A stretch of 64,000 nucleotides of DNA from Pseudarthrobacter sp. BIM B-2242. Lineage in GTDB: Bacteria > Actinomycetota > Actinomycetes > Actinomycetales > Micrococcaceae. The notes beneath the pieces were generated by a model, which searched no databases, was not told the DNA's origin, and saw nothing but the letters and a program-made list of their open reading frames with translations. The stretch's first letter is position 1. Every line of letters starts with the position of its first letter. The stretch is from positions 186,001-250,000 of the forward strand of contig NZ_CP061722.1 of assembly GCF_014764445.1 (NCBI RefSeq). The letters run 5' to 3'. A program made the translations under genes and the position numbers. Below are positions 41,511 to 49,578 of this stretch, in pieces.

Positions 41511-41837
41511 TTAGCGTGTGCCAGACCGGGAGTTGCGCAGAAACCAAGATCGCGCACGGCGAAGCGCCAGGTACAGTCTTCGGACAGCCCGTGATGACGC
41601 TTCCGTGCCGACGTCTTGGAACGATCCCATCCCGCCTCGGTAAAGGCTGCTCAGGGCATCTGAGGCGGCCTCACGAAGAGCCCTCCGGTCGGCGATTCCG
41701 GTGAACTGTCCGTCGAGCCAGTCGGCGGCGTGGGCCCGTGGCTTGTCCTGTTCTAATTGGGCGACGGCGCGCACCTCTGCTGTTGCAGCTAAAATCTCGT
41801 CCCGGACAGCTCCGACGGTACGTTGCGGGCCGCTCAT
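41511..41837 (-). CDS. Hypothetical protein, 108 aa
   Basis: ATGA overlap with the upstream membrane protein gene decides the start. Helical and basic; RTVGAVRDEILAATAEVRAV and a C-terminal VRRLYLALRRARSWFLRN. No family recognised. The longer frame from 42284 lies antisense inside the upstream gene region and was rejected. Confidence 0.65.
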   Translation of the reverse strand: MSGPQRTVGAVRDEILAATAEVRAVAQLEQDKPRAHAADWLDGQFTGIADRRALREAASDALSSLYRGGMGSFQDVGTEASSRAVRRLYLALRRARSWFLRNSRSGTR

Positions 41838-42358
41838 GGTTGAATCCTGCGTTCGAGCCATCGGGAGTACAGCTCGCCGCTGTTCTTGAGAAGCCAGCCC
41901 GAGTAGGCCACGCCGCCGGCAATGGCCAGTTGCGCTGCCGCGATGACGCCAATGATGGGGATCGTCTCTGGAGACCGGCTGCTGGGTGCGAGCAGGAGCA
42001 GGCCGGCGGCGATGACGAATGAACCGACCACGGCGAATTTCACCACGCGTGGATTGATACGGATGGCTTGCTCTACCCGCGGGATGTCGGAGGCAGGCTT
42101 CGGGGGCCTTCGCGTGAACCGCACACCCAGCGTCACGAGCCATCCCAGGGCGGAAATGGCTGCGCCCAGGGCCATCGTGACGATACCCCGCTCGGGGTCC
42201 TGGCCGAGCAGCCCGGACAGCCCCGCATCGGTCGCCCCGGGGATCGCGATCACGGCCCCGTACCACCAGGCAAAGAAGACCCACGTCCGGCGCTGCGCAT
42301 AGCCGAAGGCTGGTGCCCGCGGATCCGTTGCCGCAACGGCGGCATCCCCCAATGTCAT
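41834..42358 (-). CDS. Hypothetical four-helix membrane protein, 174 aa (leaderless)
   Basis: Hydrophobic segments near 25-45, 58-80, 105-125 and 135-155, with basic loops (RFTRRPPKP). Start at 42358 is 7 nt after TAGAGT, a canonical -10 at leaderless distance. First gene of a two-gene unit with 41511. No family recognised. Confidence 0.74.
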   Translation of the reverse strand: MTLGDAAVAATDPRAPAFGYAQRRTWVFFAWWYGAVIAIPGATDAGLSGLLGQDPERGIVTMALGAAISALGWLVTLGVRFTRRPPKPASDIPRVEQAIRINPRVVKFAVVGSFVIAAGLLLLAPSSRSPETIPIIGVIAAAQLAIAGGVAYSGWLLKNSGELYSRWLERRIQP

Positions 42359-42365
42359 GGACCGC

Positions 42366-42371
42366 ACTCTA
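42366..42371 (-). promoter_or_regulatory. Canonical -10 (TAGAGT), leaderless
   Basis: Minus-strand TAGAGT, 7 nt before the ATG at 42358. Confidence 0.45.
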
Positions 42372-42415
42372 CCGGCATTCGACCTCGTAGCACGCCGGGA
42401 TAGACCTCGTCGGCA

Positions 42416-42757
42416 TCAGCTGACGCGCTCTTCCAGCTTGCGTGCCAGGACCTGCTTCCTTGACTCCGCATCCCCTTCGCTGCGGGGGCTCATAAGGTCG
42501 TCCACATTGTCCCACCGGCGCAGCTGCTCGACGACGAAGTGCCATGACTCGGCCGTCAGATCGAGGCTCAGTTCCTCGTCCTCCGGCGGCCAGCCAACGG
42601 GTCCCTGCCCAGCCTTGGCATGGCTGCGGGACGCCTCCCAGCCGCTCTCCCTGATCGCATTTCCGTGTGCGGCTGTGGCTGCTTCGCCGTTCTGGGCAGC
42701 GATGGCGACGGTGTTGTCGATGGTCGCGTCGATGAGAAGCCAGTCCTTGACCGGCAT
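42416..42757 (-). CDS. Hypothetical protein, 113 aa
   Basis: Start at 42757 (MPVKDWLLIDATID) with GTGAGGATCACC upstream, 8 nt after the HA-regulator gene. Contains NTVAIAAQNGEAATAAHGNA and an acidic ELSLDLTAESWHFVVEQLRR, then a helical basic end. No family recognised. Last gene of the 43604 operon. Confidence 0.7.
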   Translation of the reverse strand: MPVKDWLLIDATIDNTVAIAAQNGEAATAAHGNAIRESGWEASRSHAKAGQGPVGWPPEDEELSLDLTAESWHFVVEQLRRWDNVDDLMSPRSEGDAESRKQVLARKLEERVS

Positions 42758-42765
42758 GGTGATCC

Positions 42766-43437
42766 TCACTCTGGGTGCCTTTCGCTCCGCCGGCTGTTCG
42801 CTCCCCGCCCCATCCTGCCCTGACGCCAGCCGGGGATGACCTCGTTGAGCCGGGCTTCCTTGGCTGCGGTCAGCTTCCCGGCCCGGTAGTCCATGCGCTG
42901 GGTATGCAGCCAGACACCCAGCGTGCGCTCGTCCCGGTCCTCGGTCTTGTTGACCCGCGGCCAGTCGTTGCCGGAGGCCAGGTAGGCGGCGACCGCCGCC
43001 AGGCGCTGCTTCCACCGGGCTGCGTCGGCGTCGCGTTTGGTCGGCTGGTCACGCCAGTTCGGGATCGTATCGAGGGCGGCATAGGCGGGGGAGAGGGTGC
43101 CGGCGGCAGCCTCTGCACGGCGCCTGACCAGCCAGCCGGCCAGGACAGTTTCCCGGACGGATCGGCTGGCGACGGGCAGCCTGCCCTCGGCCTCGTAGAA
43201 CGCCAGGATCTCTTCCATGTTGCGCCGGCCGGACCCCATCACCCGCGGCGCAGCCGGCGGCAGGGCCGCCTGGTGGTCCGCCCGAAGACCCGGGTCCTGT
43301 TTGGCGGCAATCGCCAGATGGTAGCGGACCGTGGTCTCGGCGACGCCGGCGCCAGCGGCGATCTTCGGGGTCGGGATGCCCTTGCGGTACATCAGGACCC
43401 ACTCCGGATTCGGTGCCGGCCGCTTGACCTGCTTCAT
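42766..43437 (-). CDS. HTH plus two helicase-associated (HA) domains, putative DNA-binding regulator
   Basis: 223 aa. N-terminal helix-turn-helix (IPTPKIAAGAGVAETTVRYH). Two HA domains: EGRLPVASRS to TIPNWRD, and GNDWPRVNK, TLGVWLHTQRMDYRAGKLTA, VIPGWRQ. The HA fold is a small three-helix unit of actinobacterial proteins that is inferred to bind nucleic acid. Same layout as 59009-59662; the sigma factor at 18 ends in the same kind of domain. Start overlaps the small membrane protein gene by 1 nt. Confidence 0.8.
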   Translation of the reverse strand: MKQVKRPAPNPEWVLMYRKGIPTPKIAAGAGVAETTVRYHLAIAAKQDPGLRADHQAALPPAAPRVMGSGRRNMEEILAFYEAEGRLPVASRSVRETVLAGWLVRRRAEAAAGTLSPAYAALDTIPNWRDQPTKRDADAARWKQRLAAVAAYLASGNDWPRVNKTEDRDERTLGVWLHTQRMDYRAGKLTAAKEARLNEVIPGWRQGRMGRGANSRRSERHPE

Positions 43438-43604
43438 CAGATCTGCGGGTTCCTCGGCGGGGCTGCCCGCTTCAGCTCGGCGATCCGGAGCCGGAGGAAG
43501 ACGCTGACCAGCACAAGGGCGTAGACCGCCAACCCGGCCAGCACGATCGTGAAGATCGCGTACAGGACGCCGATGATGCCAAAGGCCGGGCTCAGATTTG
43601 CCAT
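43437..43604 (-). CDS. Small membrane protein, 55 aa
   Basis: Mostly one hydrophobic stretch (GVLYAIFTIVLAGLAVYALV) followed by a basic end (LRLRIAELKRAAPPRN). Supported by CTGGGGGTAGCA before the ATG and a TGATG overlap with the HTH/HA gene, which looks translationally coupled. A TAGGGT -10 sits about 20 nt upstream of the leader. The product may tether or regulate its partner, but this is inference. Confidence 0.6.
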   Translation of the reverse strand: MANLSPAFGIIGVLYAIFTIVLAGLAVYALVLVSVFLRLRIAELKRAAPPRNPQI

Positions 43605-43661
43605 TGCTACCCCCAGTAGTCGTTGGACCCTAGGCTACGCGACCCGCGGTTGTCCGGGCAC

Positions 43662-43697
43662 GAAAAAGGTGCGCCCCGTTCGCTGAGCGCACCCTTC
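43662..43697. terminator. Hairpin terminator
   Basis: GGTGCGC / GCGCACC (43668-43674, 43687-43693) flanked by AAAAA on the left, giving TTTTT after the stem on the minus strand. No gene on either strand clearly ends here. Confidence 0.5.
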
Positions 43698-43888
43698 TCG
43701 ATTCCCCTTCACACCCCGGATCCCCATCCGATTACACCCATAATAAGCATGCTTAGGATTAGGTTCGCAAGCACATCGATCTGATCTATCTGACGATGCG
43801 CCAGCGCAAGGCTCCTGCCGTCTCACGAACTATAGGTAAGGGCACCTCTGCCCCTAACCCGGAAATCCCTGCATTCCGGGGGCAGAAA

Positions 43889-43950
43889 TGTCTCACCTAC
43901 CCTGTATCACTTGACTGTCTTGAGACCTCTTAAGAGTTTGTGAGACGAGA
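43889..43950. other. Palindrome-rich region before the resolvase, candidate res site
   Basis: AT-richer stretch with palindrome CTCTTAAGAG (43927-43936), and TGTCTCAC (43889) facing GTGAGAC (43940). Resolvases often bind and recombine just upstream of their own gene. Confidence 0.4.
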
Positions 43951-43966
43951 CAGACAGGAGAAAAGG

Positions 43967-44620
43967 ATGAAACTCGGGTACGCACGCGTCAGCACCACAG
44001 ACCAAAAGGCACGCATGCAGGTCGAGGCGCTACTGGACGCCGGGGTCGAGGAGAAGCGCATCTTCATCGACGAGATGTCTGGCCTTGTGGCGGCAAAGGA
44101 TCGGCCGCAGATGGCCAAGCTCCTCGACTACGCCCGCGACGGAGACGAGATCTTCGTCTGGCGAATTGATCGCCTGGGGCGCTCCCTCGTGGATGTGATC
44201 AACACCGTCCAGACCATCACGGACCGTGGAATCAGTCTGCATTCCATCATGGACGGAGTTGATCCTTCGTCATCGCACGGCCGGCTCCAATTGGCCCTCT
44301 TCGCCAGCCTGGCCCAGTACGAACGCGAATTGATTACTGAGCGGGTGCGTTCCGGGGTGATGGCGGCCCAAGCCCGGGGAGTGAAGTTCGGACGGCAGGC
44401 ACCCAAACAGGAAACCATCGAAACGAAGCTGCGGGCAGTCCGGCAGCTCCTGGCCGACGGCACACCCGCCGCCGAAGCCGCCGAAGCCGTCGGCTGGTCC
44501 CGCCCGACCATGTACCGGTACTTGAAGAAGTTCGGTACTGAGATCCCGGCGGACGCCGTGGTTCATGGCCGGGGGCGGTCCCAGTACGCGATGAAGAAGG
44601 TGCTGCCTGCCCGGGACTAA
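43967..44620 (+). CDS. Serine recombinase (resolvase/invertase family)
   Basis: 217 aa. Catalytic domain YARVSTTDQ (Ser9), then EMSGLVAAKDRPQMAKLLDY, WRIDRLGRSLVDVI, and FASLAQYERELITERVRSGV; short C-terminal helix-turn-helix (AAEAAEAVGWSRPTMYRYLK). It probably resolves plasmid multimers or inverts a segment. Start at 43967 with AGGAGAAAAGG upstream. The 30 C-terminal residues after the HTH are basic and not typical of the minimal family. Confidence 0.92.
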   Translation: MKLGYARVSTTDQKARMQVEALLDAGVEEKRIFIDEMSGLVAAKDRPQMAKLLDYARDGDEIFVWRIDRLGRSLVDVINTVQTITDRGISLHSIMDGVDPSSSHGRLQLALFASLAQYERELITERVRSGVMAAQARGVKFGRQAPKQETIETKLRAVRQLLADGTPAAEAAEAVGWSRPTMYRYLKKFGTEIPADAVVHGRGRSQYAMKKVLPARD

Positions 44621-44746
44621 CACTGCGGCGGGCAATCGAGCCGTGGCGGCCGTCCACGGGGGCCGCGGCCCCGGTAAACAGCCCCTCTTTGACCATCATT
44701 TTCCCGAGATGTGGTTTTCCCATCTATCAAGTAACGTCACGCGCAA

Positions 44747-44771
44747 ATGGGGCCCAAACCTGTGGCCCCAT
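44747..44771 (+). promoter_or_regulatory. Leader hairpin before the TEP-repeat protein
   Basis: ATGGGGCC (44747-44754) pairs with GGCCCCAT (44764-44771), about 35 nt upstream of the ATG at 44805. The gap from 44621 holds only this and likely promoter sequence. Confidence 0.35.
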
Positions 44772-44804
44772 GCCTGATTACGTTGTTTCTGGGAGGACCA
44801 ACAC

Positions 44805-45410
44805 ATGGCTAAAATCGCCACCCTTCTCGGTGCCCTGGGCACCACCGGCAAAGCCGTCGTCGTCGCAACCGTCGTCGTTGGTGCAGGTGCCGGTGCCGCG
44901 ATGGCAAACACCGACACCACATCTCCTGACTCGGGCACGACGGTGACCGCCCCGGCCACCGATACGACCGAACCTGCCCCGGTTGAACCGACCGCTCCGG
45001 CAACTACTGATCCGGCAGAGCCCGTCACCACCGAGCCCACCGAGCCGGCACCGACAGAGCCCGCTCCAACGGAACCGTCCGACCCGGTCACCACCGAGCC
45101 GACCGAACCTGCCCCGGTTGAACCGGCTCCGACCGAGCCTTCAGCTCCGGTGGTCACTGACCCGGTCGTCACCGAACCGGCACCCGTGGAGCCTGCACCG
45201 GTCAAGCCCATCAAGGTCAAGCCGGCTGAGCCCGGCAACAGCGCCTGGGCACACGCCAACGCTGCTGAGAAGCGCGCGGCAGGCCAGGCCAAGGCTGCCG
45301 AGCACCGCCAGGGCCCGAAGCAGACCCCTGCTGTCACGGATCCCGCCTCGACCGTAGCTGTCCAGGCAGTTCCTGCCACCGCAGCGCCGAAGGGACCGAA
45401 GGCCAAGTAG
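44805..45410 (+). CDS. Secreted Thr/Glu/Pro-repeat surface protein
   Basis: 201 aa, GGGAGGACC upstream of the ATG. N-terminal signal (TGKAVVVATVVVGAGAGAAM, then ANTD) with likely cleavage after Ala. Residues 45-125 are imperfect TEPTEPAPxEPAPTEPS repeats; C-terminal ~60 residues are Ala/Lys-rich and basic. A disordered, cell-wall-spanning stalk is likely. The repeats are also visible in the DNA and could vary in number. Confidence 0.75.
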   Translation: MAKIATLLGALGTTGKAVVVATVVVGAGAGAAMANTDTTSPDSGTTVTAPATDTTEPAPVEPTAPATTDPAEPVTTEPTEPAPTEPAPTEPSDPVTTEPTEPAPVEPAPTEPSAPVVTDPVVTEPAPVEPAPVKPIKVKPAEPGNSAWAHANAAEKRAAGQAKAAEHRQGPKQTPAVTDPASTVAVQAVPATAAPKGPKAK

Positions 45411-45419
45411 TCCCCGGCC

Positions 45420-45448
45420 CAATTGTCCAGACGGTGTCTGGACAATTG
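45420..45448. repeat. Perfect 13-bp inverted repeat
   Basis: CAATTGTCCAGAC, 3 nt, GTCTGGACAATTG. No U-run follows and a separate terminator lies just downstream, so it may be a protein-binding or recombination site. Confidence 0.5.
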
Positions 45449-45458
45449 ATGCGACTAT

Positions 45459-45491
45459 GAAGCCCCGTCCGGTTCGTCCAAGCGGGGCTTC
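45459..45491 (+). terminator. Terminator hairpin
   Basis: GAAGCCCCG / CGGGGCTTC (45459-45467, 45483-45491), the same type of stem used at several gene ends here. Confidence 0.6.
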
Positions 45492-45525
45492 TGCGTGTCA
45501 GCCGGGCACGCAGGGTGTTCAGGCC

Positions 45526-45531
45526 TAGGTT
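45526..45531 (+). promoter_or_regulatory. Canonical -10 (TAGGTT), leaderless
   Basis: TAGGTT, 6 nt, then the GTG at 45538. Confidence 0.4.
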
Positions 45532-45537
45532 GGTGCC

Positions 45538-45678
45538 GTGGACACCGCGGCCAAACAGCTGGAAGGGCAGACGTCGATCAACGACCTGCTCGACGAGCCG
45601 GTGGGCACAGAGCCGCTCCAGATGGTCCTGCCTATCCATATTCAGCTCCCGACCGGGCAGATCCGCCGCGTCGTTTGA
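45538..45678 (+). CDS. Hypothetical small protein, 46 aa (GTG, leaderless)
   Basis: Starts MDTAAKQLEGQTSINDLLDE and ends LPIHIQLPTGQIRRVV. Supported by the -10 spacing and by coding-like composition, with no homology that I recognise. The C-terminal beta-like half differs from random GC-rich frames. Confidence 0.45.
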   Translation: MDTAAKQLEGQTSINDLLDEPVGTEPLQMVLPIHIQLPTGQIRRVV

Positions 45679-45805
45679 ACATGTCCAAGAGCCGTAGAAT
45701 TAGTAGCGGCAAAGCCACCCACCAGCCATAACTCATCCTTGGCGTTGGCGCAGCCCTGCCGGGAAGCCCCCGATCACACCAACGACCAAAGAGAACAGTA
45801 GAAGC

Positions 45806-46399
45806 ATGACGTCTGCCCCACCCAGGAGCGCCGGTCGGTACCGGCGGGGTGTCGCCTCGTTCATCGCGGCCCTGACGCTGGCCGCGTTCCTTACCGGCTG
45901 CGGGCCTGCCGAGACCGGCCTGCAGGCCGACACGGCACGTCAGCTGCAGGCGCGGGTTCTGCGAGTGAGTGAGGCAGTGGCAGCCAATGACCGGGACGGT
46001 GCGCTGAAGGCCCTGGACGTCTTGGCGGTGGACCTGGCACGAAGTGCCGGTGCGGGTGAAGTTTCAGCAGACCGCCAACGGCGGATAGCCACCGTCATCG
46101 CCGCCGTCAGGGCTGACCTCACGGGAACCCAGTTCGTCGCCCAGTCGGCGGCGGTCAGCCCAGCCGAAGCTAAGCCGGCAGACTCCGGGGCGGAGGCAGC
46201 TCCCGTTGTGCCCGAGCCGGCGCCAGCCATCCCTGCGCCCGTCGATCCGGCACCTGCCCCTGTCATTCCTGCCCCGGCCGCCCTTGCGCCTGCTCCGCTG
46301 GACCCGGCGCCGGTGCCCCTTGACAGCAGCAACGGCAACAGCGGGAACGGCAATGGAAACAGGGGCAATGAAGGAAAGGGCAAGGGCCGGGACAACTGA
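45806..46399 (+). CDS. Predicted lipoprotein with Pro/Ala repeat and Gly/Asn tail
   Basis: 197 aa. Signal peptide with lipobox LTGC (Cys32). A helical domain follows (ADTARQLQARVLRVSEAVAA, ALDVLAVDLARSAGAG), then a Pro/Ala/Val-rich stalk and a tail NGNSGNGNGNRGNEGKGKGR. Similar lipoproteins are common in actinobacteria. Predicted extracellular; role unknown. Confidence 0.78.
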   Translation: MTSAPPRSAGRYRRGVASFIAALTLAAFLTGCGPAETGLQADTARQLQARVLRVSEAVAANDRDGALKALDVLAVDLARSAGAGEVSADRQRRIATVIAAVRADLTGTQFVAQSAAVSPAEAKPADSGAEAAPVVPEPAPAIPAPVDPAPAPVIPAPAALAPAPLDPAPVPLDSSNGNSGNGNGNRGNEGKGKGRDN

Positions 46400-46432
46400 C
46401 CTGGACCTGGCACGGTCTGGTGGCCCCCGACC

Positions 46433-46462
46433 GTCGCCGGCAGGGAGCTGCTCCGCACACAT
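46433..46462 (+). promoter_or_regulatory. Class 1 leaderless promoter for 46470
   Basis: CCGCACACAT at 46453-46462, 7 nt to the ATG. The -35 part is GTCGCC, weak. Confidence 0.58.
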
Positions 46463-46469
46463 AGGACCC

Positions 46470-46841
46470 ATGGCCACTTCACCTGTCACCGCATTCAACC
46501 TCAAGCAACCCTGCGGCGCATGTCCGTTCCGCACCGACCAGCCAGCCTTCCTGGACCCTGGCCGTGCCCAGGAGATCGCCGACCACCTGCTGGCAGGGGA
46601 CTCCTTCCATTGCCATAAGACGCTCGATTATTCTGCCGAGGACGGCAGCGGAGAGACCACTGACAAGTCCATGCACTGTGCCGGGGCGATGATCGTCCTG
46701 GAGCACGAGGAGCGGCCCAACCAGATCATGCGGATCGCCGAACGCCTGGGCTTCTACGACCACAAGGCCCTGAACATGGACGCGCCGGTGCCACAGTCGA
46801 TGGCCGAGTGGGTCAGCCGGCACGAGGGAGCGCGGGGATGA
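46470..46841 (+). CDS. DUF6283-like Cys/His protein
   Basis: 123 aa. N-terminal QPCGACPFRTDQPAFLD, later FHCHKTL and CAGAMIVLEHEE: paired cysteines and histidines that suggest metal binding, in the order I associate with DUF6283. The C-terminal part has MRIAERLGFYDHKALNM. Start decided by the 7-nt promoter spacing. Coupled to the next gene by an ATGA overlap. Confidence 0.75.
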   Translation: MATSPVTAFNLKQPCGACPFRTDQPAFLDPGRAQEIADHLLAGDSFHCHKTLDYSAEDGSGETTDKSMHCAGAMIVLEHEERPNQIMRIAERLGFYDHKALNMDAPVPQSMAEWVSRHEGARG

Positions 46842-47164
46842 GCGAAGTCATTGCCCACATCACCGTCCGTACCCCGTCGGCGGCCGTGGACGTCTGGAAG
46901 GACGACGCCGGCGAGCTGACCATCCGCATCAACGGTCTGGCCCGGAAATGGCACGGCGTGATCGACCTCGGCCGGGAGCCTTCCATCGAACCGGGCAGCG
47001 AGCACGCCTGGATCCGCACCCAGGTCTGCGAGGCGCTCTACGCCGCGATGGGCCGGTACGGCCTCGACGACTACACCAAGACGCTCGTCAGCACCTCACG
47101 CGGCTGGTACGACGTGTGCCAGCTGGCCAACAACGAGCTCGGCGCCGGACGGGTCTTAGAGTAG
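46838..47164 (+). CDS. Hypothetical protein, 108 aa
   Basis: ATGA overlap with the previous gene. Beta-rich N-terminus (VDVWKDDAGELTIRINGLAR) and helical C-terminus (QVCEALYAAMGRYGLDDYTK). No family recognised. Confidence 0.7.
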   Translation: MSEVIAHITVRTPSAAVDVWKDDAGELTIRINGLARKWHGVIDLGREPSIEPGSEHAWIRTQVCEALYAAMGRYGLDDYTKTLVSTSRGWYDVCQLANNELGAGRVLE

Positions 47165-47175
47165 GGCAGCACGGA

Positions 47176-48792
47176 TTAGATCCTCTCCATCCGTTCCCAG
47201 TAGCTATCCGATTGGGCGATAAGCTCAGCGACTGAACCGATATTGCCGTAGGCCAATTTGTTTGCCGAGACGCGCTCGTACATCCGCCGCAACAGCTCTG
47301 TTCCCTCTACCTCATCAAGGACCCCATCCATGATCCTGGCATGCAGATCATCGGAAAAATGGTGCCTACCGACCGGAACTCTTGTGAGACTGCGATAGCG
47401 CCGCCATAGGCAGGTGTGTTCCGGGTGATTGCCCAAGCCGCAGAGGTCGCAATCGCCCGGAGCAATATCGCGGGCGACGTCATGTTTCTTGCCGGTAATC
47501 TGTGCCACCCCAGCGTCAGATGTGGAAGATTCACTGCCAGTCGGTTTCACACGGAGCGCAGTGGGAGACGGGTGCCAAAGACCAGCAAGCCTGAGCGCGG
47601 CTTCCCTTATTGACATGTCCTGTCCCACTATCTGCAGGCTGAAGTCGCCGCCCTCCCCGGTGTCCTTGTCGGCATCCGGGCGACTGCTGATGTATCCCGA
47701 GAAGACGGGGCCGGAATGTTTGCGTGGCTGCTGCGAGCATAGGCCGAACCCCTGGTCCTCACAGATGTGGGCATCCTGCAACAAGCGCTCCGAAAGTGGT
47801 ATGCGGCGCCGCACAGGAAGAGCTACTTCCTCCCAGTCGTGGCGGCCCATGATGAAAAAGTCACCGAAAAAGCCCCTCTCGCAGTGGCCACAGCCGTAGG
47901 CGAGGTAGGAGGACTTCGTGGTTTTCGAGTAGTGCATGCGTAGTGGTGAGAGAGGGGCGGTGCCCTGAAACGCATTGATCATGTCCTCGTAAATGCCTGT
48001 TTCGAGCCGCTCCAAGGGCCACGCCGCGCCGTAGGAATCTGTTTCGAAGTGGGCAACTTGCTGACAGCGTGTGCGCACATCCAGGGACGCGATCCTCCAG
48101 ACCGTTGAATCCCTCTTGCAGGCGAAGCACTCCATTTTTAGATACTCCAGGGTCACCGCGGTAGCCTTGGTTTCCGCTCGCTTTTGGAATCCGCCCGTAA
48201 GGATGAGTGCGGTGACATCGGCCAGCGAGGTGGTTTTGTCGTCCTGAAATGCCCTATGGGCAAGGACGTCAAGAGGAAGCTGGTCTCCTTCAAAGACAAG
48301 GTGCGGGACATCCGCTTCCGCTGCCGATGCCTTGTTGCGGCGGTGCACAAGCCAAAAGCACTCCACACCGGCTCGCTCGTAGCGCCCTTGGCGGGCGGCG
48401 AATTCAGGAGATCCCTGCTTCGACCACTGGATTTCAAGGGCGATTCGCCGGCCGTCCTTCTCGGCCAGGACATCCGCGGTCCAGGATTTGTCGTCAGCCT
48501 GGTGCTCAATGGTGGCCACCCATCCGGCATCACCGACAGAGCGCGCAACAATCGCCTTTCCAGCACGGTGTTGAGGCGTTTCTGACCAGCACTCAGCGAC
48601 GGAGCACTTGGCGTCTGCCTTGTGGACGAAGTGTCGAAGCCCGTGGCTGGAAGTCCTGGGAAATGCCGGCAGTCCACAGGAGGTGAGAAGGCTTCGCACC
48701 TTGTATGTCTTCTTGAGCTCAAACCACTCGTCATCGCTCGAAAGGACCGCGTCAACGCGCTGCCCATCGAGCATGGCTGTTAATGGCATCAT
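47176..48792 (-). CDS. CoiA-like competence-family nuclease
   Basis: 538 aa. N-terminal part FVHKADAKCSVAECWSET and then WTADVLAEKDGRRIALEIQW, which matches the PD-(D/E)XK core of CoiA (D..E.Q). AGVECFWLVHRR is the usual follow-on strand. The C-terminal two thirds, with several Cys pairs (ECFACKRD, YGCGHCERG, DCDLCGLGNH), is unusual and may bind zinc. GGGGAGGTC lies before the start at 48792. DNA here is less GC-rich than the surroundings. CoiA proteins process DNA in transformation; here a defence or uptake role is only inference. Confidence 0.78.
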   Translation of the reverse strand: MMPLTAMLDGQRVDAVLSSDDEWFELKKTYKVRSLLTSCGLPAFPRTSSHGLRHFVHKADAKCSVAECWSETPQHRAGKAIVARSVGDAGWVATIEHQADDKSWTADVLAEKDGRRIALEIQWSKQGSPEFAARQGRYERAGVECFWLVHRRNKASAAEADVPHLVFEGDQLPLDVLAHRAFQDDKTTSLADVTALILTGGFQKRAETKATAVTLEYLKMECFACKRDSTVWRIASLDVRTRCQQVAHFETDSYGAAWPLERLETGIYEDMINAFQGTAPLSPLRMHYSKTTKSSYLAYGCGHCERGFFGDFFIMGRHDWEEVALPVRRRIPLSERLLQDAHICEDQGFGLCSQQPRKHSGPVFSGYISSRPDADKDTGEGGDFSLQIVGQDMSIREAALRLAGLWHPSPTALRVKPTGSESSTSDAGVAQITGKKHDVARDIAPGDCDLCGLGNHPEHTCLWRRYRSLTRVPVGRHHFSDDLHARIMDGVLDEVEGTELLRRMYERVSANKLAYGNIGSVAELIAQSDSYWERMERI

Positions 48793-48854
48793 GACCTCCC
48801 CAGAGCATCCCCGGCACTGCAGCGCCAGGATACGGCTAGAACAGCGCTTTCCCG

Positions 48855-48867
48855 TGAGCATGCGTAG
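48855..48867 (-). promoter_or_regulatory. Class 2 motif for the CoiA-like gene
   Basis: Minus-strand CTACGCATGCTCA, with about 60 nt of leader to the ATG at 48792. Confidence 0.5.
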
Positions 48868-48869
48868 AC

Positions 48870-48906
48870 AACGAAGCCCCGGCCAGTCGCGGTCGGGGCT
48901 TCGTTG
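48870..48906. terminator. Bidirectional terminator overlapping a promoter region
   Basis: CGAAGCCCCG / CGGGGCTTCG (48872-48881, 48894-48903). It ends the operon reading to 48923 and lies immediately upstream of the class 2 motif. Confidence 0.7.
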
Positions 48907-48922
48907 CCTGGAAAGGGATTGG

Positions 48923-49195
48923 CTACCGTTCGGCGAGCTGCTTGCGGGCCTCGGCCAATTCGGCGGCCAGCTTCGGCAGCAGGCGGTGGGCCGCGGCGAT
49001 GAATGCTGCGTTGGCCCGCCCGTAGTCGGCCGGTGCCGTGGAGACCTCGGCGATCAGACCAAAGGTGCCCCGGCCTTCAAGGACGACCTTGGTGTCCTGG
49101 TGGATCTGCGGCATGACGACCCAGGTGCCCTGCGTGGACTCGGCGTGCAGCGCCATGAGCCCGTCCAGGTCGGTCGGGTCTTGGGGGTTAGGCAT
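48923..49195 (-). CDS. Hypothetical protein, 90 aa
   Basis: Overlaps the upstream gene by 8 nt. GTWVVMPQIHQDTKVVLEGR (beta-rich), then helical C-terminus (PKLAAELAEARKQLAE). Resembles small phage/plasmid proteins carrying a 'GTWVV' strand, without a named family. Confidence 0.68.
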   Translation of the reverse strand: MPNPQDPTDLDGLMALHAESTQGTWVVMPQIHQDTKVVLEGRGTFGLIAEVSTAPADYGRANAAFIAAAHRLLPKLAAELAEARKQLAER

Positions 49196-49541
49196 CGGTC
49201 AGGCCGTCACCGGACTTGGCGTGCTCCTGCTTCGGTACCTCGACGCCCTTGATCTTCCAGAGGATGCTGGGCTCAATCCAGACGCCGACCGGGTTCCGCT
49301 CCATAATCGCGGCGACATGGGCGCGGGTGTGGAAGCCGCAAAGCATGATCTCCGATTCGGTCACCGTGCCGTCGTTCTGCGGGAGGAGGAAGGTGAATTC
49401 GGCCTGCGCGTGCTGGCTGCAGGAATCGCAGCGGTCCAGGAGTCCGAGGGTTCGCTCTCCCTGGTTCTGCAGCACGGCGTTCAGGCGGTCGGCGAGGGAA
49501 AGTGTGGGGACGGGGGCTTCCGTCAGGGTTGCTGTACTCAT
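49188..49541 (-). CDS. DUF7455-like Cys-rich protein (leaderless)
   Basis: 117 aa. LDRCDSCSQHAQAEFTFLLP and SEIMLCGFHTRAHVAAIMER carry CxxC...C..H, the layout of the small actinobacterial DUF7455 metal-binding proteins. Longer than usual at both ends. Start at 49541 lies 7 nt after a textbook class 1 promoter. Confidence 0.72.
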   Translation of the reverse strand: MSTATLTEAPVPTLSLADRLNAVLQNQGERTLGLLDRCDSCSQHAQAEFTFLLPQNDGTVTESEIMLCGFHTRAHVAAIMERNPVGVWIEPSILWKIKGVEVPKQEHAKSGDGLTDA

Positions 49542-49548
49542 GGGCTGC

Positions 49549-49578
49549 ATGTGTGCGGACTCCTAATCTGAGCTCACC
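49549..49578 (-). promoter_or_regulatory. Class 1 leaderless promoter for 49541
   Basis: GGTGAG (49578-49573), 15 bp, CGCACACAT ending at 49549, 7 nt to the ATG. It overlaps the end of the upstream gene. Confidence 0.65.

Noticed and set aside
42416..43015. Long frame upstream of 42757
   Set aside because: It runs antiparallel in another frame through the HTH/HA gene; the ATG at 42757 has its own ribosome binding site.
44805..45410. The TEP repeats as a minisatellite without coding role
   Set aside because: The repeats stay in frame over a single open frame with a signal peptide and a good ribosome binding site.
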